Source: Opitutia bacterium (GTDB lineage: Bacteria; Verrucomicrobiota; Verrucomicrobiia; Opitutales; Opitutaceae). Taken from it: a DNA stretch of 17,627 nucleotides. Below are positions 14,472 to 17,627 of the stretch, piece by piece. The notes under the pieces were generated by a model, which was not told where the DNA came from, searched no databases, and saw only the letters and a list, made by a program, of their open reading frames with translations. How positions within the stretch are numbered: the stretch's first letter is position 1; the number at the start of each line of letters is the position of its first letter. The position numbers and the translations under genes were made by a program. The stretch spans positions 1-17,627 of the forward strand of contig PMKA01000309.1 in NCBI GenBank assembly GCA_003157575.1, given 5' to 3'.

Positions 14472-15469
14472 TCTTCGGGTTCTTCTTCCGCGATCTTGCC
14501 ACCTTCCTCAGTAGTCGTGTCTGCGAAAATGCCCGCGCGCTGGACGGAACGATGCTTGGTCTTCTCCAGCTCCTTTTGCGCCTCCGCGGAATAGCGGGTG
14601 AACGGCACCACGAGCAGGCGGTCCCTGCCGATGGGCTTGCCGGTGAGTTCGCAGATCCCGTAGGTGCCGTCGCGGACGCGCTTGATGGCGGCCTCGACCT
14701 CCGACAGCGCCTCCTGCTCGCTCGAAACAAGGCTGAGCGCGAAATCGCGGTCAAAGGTGTCGGTGCCGGCGTCGGCCATGTGCTGGCCGTAGCTCGAAAG
14801 ATCCCCGGCGTCCTCCTTCGCCGAACGCTTGAGAGTCTCCTCGGAGTGATGGCCCAGGGATTCGAGCACATGATTGCGGAGGTCGAGCAGCAGCTTGTAG
14901 AAGCGGCGGTACTTCTCCGGCTGTTTTTCGACATCGGCGTCCTCGGTCGGCACCTTGTCGGGTTCGCCGGGATTGAATCCGAGGATGTCGGCGAGAGAAG
15001 CGGCGTTGACGTGGTTGGGAACCGATGGACGGCTGGCATCCTTCGCTGCAGCGTCGGTTTTGGCGGACTCGGCCGAGGGCTTCCCGGGGGTGACATCGGC
15101 GGGCTTCGTCACCTTCTTCTCGTTCTTCTTCGCAATCTCCCTCACCTCATCGAGGCTGAACACGATCGGCTTGAGAGTCTTGCGTTCCAGAATGCGACGC
15201 TTGAGGTCGTCCGACTTGGAGGATTTCTCTTCAGCGACCGGGGCCTTGGGCGCCGGGGCGGGCGGCACGGGCTTCGCGGCCGGTGCGGCGGTCGCGGGTT
15301 TTGGGGGTGGGATCGACGGAGAGGGACGGGCAGGCGGGACTGGTACAGCAGGCGGGACTGGTGCAGCAGGCGGGACTGGTGCAGCAGGCGAAACCTTCTT
15401 CACCGCGATTGGTTTCTCAACCGGCTTGGCAGGTTTCTTTGCGGAGGCTGGCTTTGTTTTCTTGGCCAT
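14468..15469 (-). CDS. TraR/DksA-family protein with degenerate zinc finger
   Basis: This 333-residue protein resembles DksA, which enters the RNA polymerase secondary channel to adjust transcription, but it is over twice the usual length of about 150. Residues 1-80 are a lysine, alanine and proline-rich tail containing PVPP repeats. A middle region (about 84-165) is charged and holds the conserved-looking PIVFSLDEVREIAKK and LADILGFNP. The DksA-like coiled-coil core runs from about 185 to 268, with the acidic segment MADAGTDTFDRDFALSLVSSEQ. The zinc-finger position (271-298) reads GICELTGKPIGRDRL and then PFTRYSAEAQ. Only Cys273 remains; the other three cysteine places are occupied by Thr, Tyr and Ala. 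Similar cysteine-poor DksA-like proteins are known in PVC bacteria. It lies 28 bp after ileS and overlaps lspA by 4 bp. The ATG at 15469 lacks an obvious ribosome binding site. Confidence 0.88.
   Translation of the reverse strand: MAKKTKPASAKKPAKPVEKPIAVKKVSPAAPVPPAAPVPPAVPVPPARPSPSIPPPKPATAAPAAKPVPPAPAPKAPVAEEKSSKSDDLKRRILERKTLKPIVFSLDEVREIAKKNEKKVTKPADVTPGKPSAESAKTDAAAKDASRPSVPNHVNAASLADILGFNPGEPDKVPTEDADVEKQPEKYRRFYKLLLDLRNHVLESLGHHSEETLKRSAKEDAGDLSSYGQHMADAGTDTFDRDFALSLVSSEQEALSEVEAAIKRVRDGTYGICELTGKPIGRDRLLVVPFTRYSAEAQKELEKTKHRSVQRAGIFADTTTEEGGKIAEEEPEE
15333..15386. repeat. Three 18-bp tandem repeats in the dksA-like gene
   Basis: The unit GGCGGGACTGGTRCAGCA is repeated at 15333-15350, 15351-15368 and 15369-15386, with one base differing in the first copy. 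On the coding strand each unit gives six residues of the AAPVPP type in the proline-rich N-terminal tail. In-frame repeats like this can gain or lose units by slippage without breaking the gene. Confidence 0.85.
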
Positions 15470-15497
15470 GATTGGGGATGAGGTTGGCGGTGAAGAG

Positions 15498-17627
15498 TCA
15501 GGCGTTCAGTGCCTCGCTGCATCGGGGGCAGATTTCGCCGTGCGTTCCCTGGCGAAGCGCCGGAACCCAGCGCCAGCAGCGGGGACACCGGACGAAGTTC
15601 CGGTCGCGGGCGGGTATGACGTCGATGGTGCAGGTTTGTTCCGAAGCAGTTTCAATGACTTCGGCGTGGGAGACATTCAGTAATTCGGCCAGTTCGGTCT
15701 GATACTTAAGGGCGGCTGCGAACGCCTGGCCGTCCTTGCCGGAGATCCTGACCGTGGCGTCCAGGGACTTTCCGATGTTCCCCTGCTGTCGCAGCGCCTC
15801 CAGCCTGGCATTCGCGTCCACGCGCAACACCTGGAGCAGCTGCTCGAATTCCTGCGCGAGCGCGGCATCGGTCCATTCGGCGGGTGCGACGGGCCAGTCC
15901 TGCAGGTGCACGGACCCTCCGGCGTATTCGACTCCGGCCATGGCGAACGACCAGACCTCGTCCGCGGTGAAGGTGATGATCGGGGAGAGCACGCGGACAA
16001 GCACGTTCAGCACATGGTGCATCACCGTCTGCGACGCGCGCCGGAGCGGATGATCGGCGCCGAGCGTGTAAAGCCGGTCCTTCAGGATGTCGTGATACGT
16101 CGCCGACAGCGTCACTGCGCAGAACTGGTTGCAGAGCTGGTAGACCCGGTGGAATTCGCAGGCCTCGTAGGCCGCTGTGCACTGGCGGAGCAGGTCGGCG
16201 GTCTGGTGCAGTGCCCAGCGGTCGAGCCCGCCCATCCGGGCGACGGGCACCGCGTTCAGTTCGAACTTGAAATCGAAGAGGTTGGAGAGCTGGAACCGGA
16301 AAGTGTTCCTGAGCAGCCGGTAGGTCTCGCCAACGTGGGAGAGGATTTCCTTTGAGATCGGAATGTCGTCGCGGAAATTCTGCGACGAAATCCAGAGGCG
16401 CATCACGTCCGCCCCGTAGCCGGCGATGTACGAGTCGCTCGTCTGCGGCTTCTCGTAGGTGTTGCTCTTGGATATCTTCTTGCGCTCCTCGTCGACGATG
16501 AATCCGTGCGTGAGGACGGCCTTGTAGGGCGCGCCGCCGCACGCGATCACACCGGTCCAAAGCGACGACTGGAACCATCCGCGGTGCTGGTCGCTGCCCT
16601 CAAGGTAGAGATCCGCGGGCCACTGCGTGCCGCCGACGCCGCGGCGCAGGGTCGCGATATGGGTCGAACCGGAATCGAACCAGACGTCCAGGGTGTCCCG
16701 TCCGGCTGTCAATTTGTCCGGGGCGGGCCAGGAGGCGGGAAGCGGGATCCCGTCGAGAACGTCGGCGACGGAGCTTTTCTCCATGGCCTCAAACCAGAAA
16801 TTGGTGCCCCGGGTCGCAACCTTGTCGGCGATCGCCCGGACAACCCCGGCGTCGAGAAAGGCCTGCTTGTCCGCGCCGTAAAACGCAGGGATGGGCACGC
16901 CCCACGAGCGCTGACGGCTGATGCACCAGTCCGGGCGGGTTTCGACCGCGCCGCGGATGCGGGCCTCGCCCCACGCCGGAATCCACTGGACCTTCCCGAT
17001 CGCCTCCAGCGCAGCCTGGCGGGCGCCACCCTTGTCGAGCGAAACGAACCACTGGTCGACCGCGCGAAAAATGATGGGCGTCTTGGAACGCCAGCAGTGC
17101 GGATAGCTGTGGCTGAGATTCTTTTTGGCGAAAAGCGCGCCGACCGCCGACAGCTTTTTCAACACCGCGATGTTTGCGGGCGAAGTGTGCTTCTTCGCAA
17201 GATCGTCGACGGATTCAAGCGTGGTCAGTCCGACCATGTCGGCCGGGATGCGCCCGTCATCCAGATAGCGGCCGTCGGGGCCGACGGGGCAGTAGATCTC
17301 CAGGCCGTATTTCAGTCCGGTGAGGTAATCGTCGTAGCCGTGCCCGGGCGCGGTGTGCACGCAACCCGTGCCGCTGTCCGTCGTGACATAGTCTGCGAGG
17401 ACGACCGGCGCCGCGCGGTCGATGAACGGATGCCGCGCCTGCATGTGCTCAACGCTTGCGCCGGTGGCAGTGTGCACGACCTGGGGGGCGGTGGTGATTC
17501 CGGCCGCCTCAAGCGTTGCGCCGAGCAGGCACCTGGCCGCCAGGATTCGCTCCGGACCGAGGTCGGCGACCACATACTCGACGTTCGGGTGAACCGCGAT
17601 CGCGAGATTGGCGGGAATCGTCCACGG
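15498..17627 (-). CDS. ileS: Isoleucine--tRNA ligase, C-terminal part (5' end outside window)
   Basis: IleRS charges tRNA-Ile with isoleucine in the cytoplasm. The visible 709 residues lack the N-terminus, including the HIGH motif, because the gene runs off the right edge. The fragment opens with PWTIPANLAIAVHP, part of the CP1 editing domain. Editing-domain residues follow in GTGCVHTAPGHGYDDY at about 86-101 of the fragment. The catalytic core continues with DVWFDSGSTH and EGSDQHRGWFQSSL, and the second class-I signature is KISKS at about 384-388, a normal variant of KMSKS. The anticodon-binding helical domain comes next, with GADVMRLWISSQNFRDD at its start. The C-terminal zinc ribbon has CPRC (about 681-684) and CPRC (about 700-703), as in bacterial-type IleRS. 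The frame is open to the first base of the complement, and no start codon of the real gene is visible. Confidence 0.97.
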   Translation of the reverse strand, partial: PWTIPANLAIAVHPNVEYVVADLGPERILAARCLLGATLEAAGITTAPQVVHTATGASVEHMQARHPFIDRAAPVVLADYVTTDSGTGCVHTAPGHGYDDYLTGLKYGLEIYCPVGPDGRYLDDGRIPADMVGLTTLESVDDLAKKHTSPANIAVLKKLSAVGALFAKKNLSHSYPHCWRSKTPIIFRAVDQWFVSLDKGGARQAALEAIGKVQWIPAWGEARIRGAVETRPDWCISRQRSWGVPIPAFYGADKQAFLDAGVVRAIADKVATRGTNFWFEAMEKSSVADVLDGIPLPASWPAPDKLTAGRDTLDVWFDSGSTHIATLRRGVGGTQWPADLYLEGSDQHRGWFQSSLWTGVIACGGAPYKAVLTHGFIVDEERKKISKSNTYEKPQTSDSYIAGYGADVMRLWISSQNFRDDIPISKEILSHVGETYRLLRNTFRFQLSNLFDFKFELNAVPVARMGGLDRWALHQTADLLRQCTAAYEACEFHRVYQLCNQFCAVTLSATYHDILKDRLYTLGADHPLRRASQTVMHHVLNVLVRVLSPIITFTADEVWSFAMAGVEYAGGSVHLQDWPVAPAEWTDAALAQEFEQLLQVLRVDANARLEALRQQGNIGKSLDATVRISGKDGQAFAAALKYQTELAELLNVSHAEVIETASEQTCTIDVIPARDRNFVRCPRCWRWVPALRQGTHGEICPRCSEALNA

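Noticed and set aside
14414..15481. A 355-residue plus-strand open frame opposite the dksA-like gene
   Set aside because: It mirrors the lysine/proline-rich gene on the other strand, which has clear family motifs; the Gly/Arg-rich end is the antisense of the proline repeats.

Overview
The window is GC-rich bacterial chromosome with nine supported protein genes, one of them cut by the right edge. Gene content and protein style point to a PVC-group bacterium, most likely Verrucomicrobiota and possibly Opitutaceae. The clues are a long DksA-like protein whose zinc finger has lost three of its four cysteines, a very large hybrid histidine kinase with several OB-like sensor segments, a RAYT-type transposase with GGGGACAGG-containing repeats, and a small winged-helix regulator paired with a short multi-pass membrane protein. 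Shine-Dalgarno sequences are weak or absent before most starts. The taxonomic call is inference; no rRNA or tRNA gene is present.

Layout. Positions 1-226 hold no supported gene but contain a long imperfect palindrome just after the stop codon of a REP-associated tyrosine transposase (227-1213, minus). Upstream of that transposase, 1214-1622 is a non-coding interval packed with CCTGTCCCC motifs and two tandem duplications. Next come five minus-strand genes read from about 6177 leftwards: a multi-pass membrane protein, a winged-helix regulator, a secreted TPR-like protein, an ABC ATPase and an ABC-2 permease. They look like a regulated ABC exporter locus, although a gap of about 300 bp separates the TPR gene from the ATPase gene. 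Position 6178-6425 is a divergent promoter region.

The plus strand then carries a 1172-residue hybrid sensor kinase/response regulator (6426-9944) and a 1210-residue AsmA-like protein (10167-13799). Almost the same 26-27 bp palindromic element follows the stop codon of each, probably as a terminator. The right end is a minus-strand housekeeping cluster, ileS (partial) - dksA-like - lspA. The dksA-like and lspA genes overlap by an ATGA, which suggests translational coupling.

Nothing here can be declared a new system from sequence alone. The observations most worth follow-up are the transposase with its repeat field, the duplicated element after two stop codons, the degenerate zinc finger coupled to lspA, the OB-repeat sensor of the kinase, and an AT-rich in-frame insert in the ABC permease.
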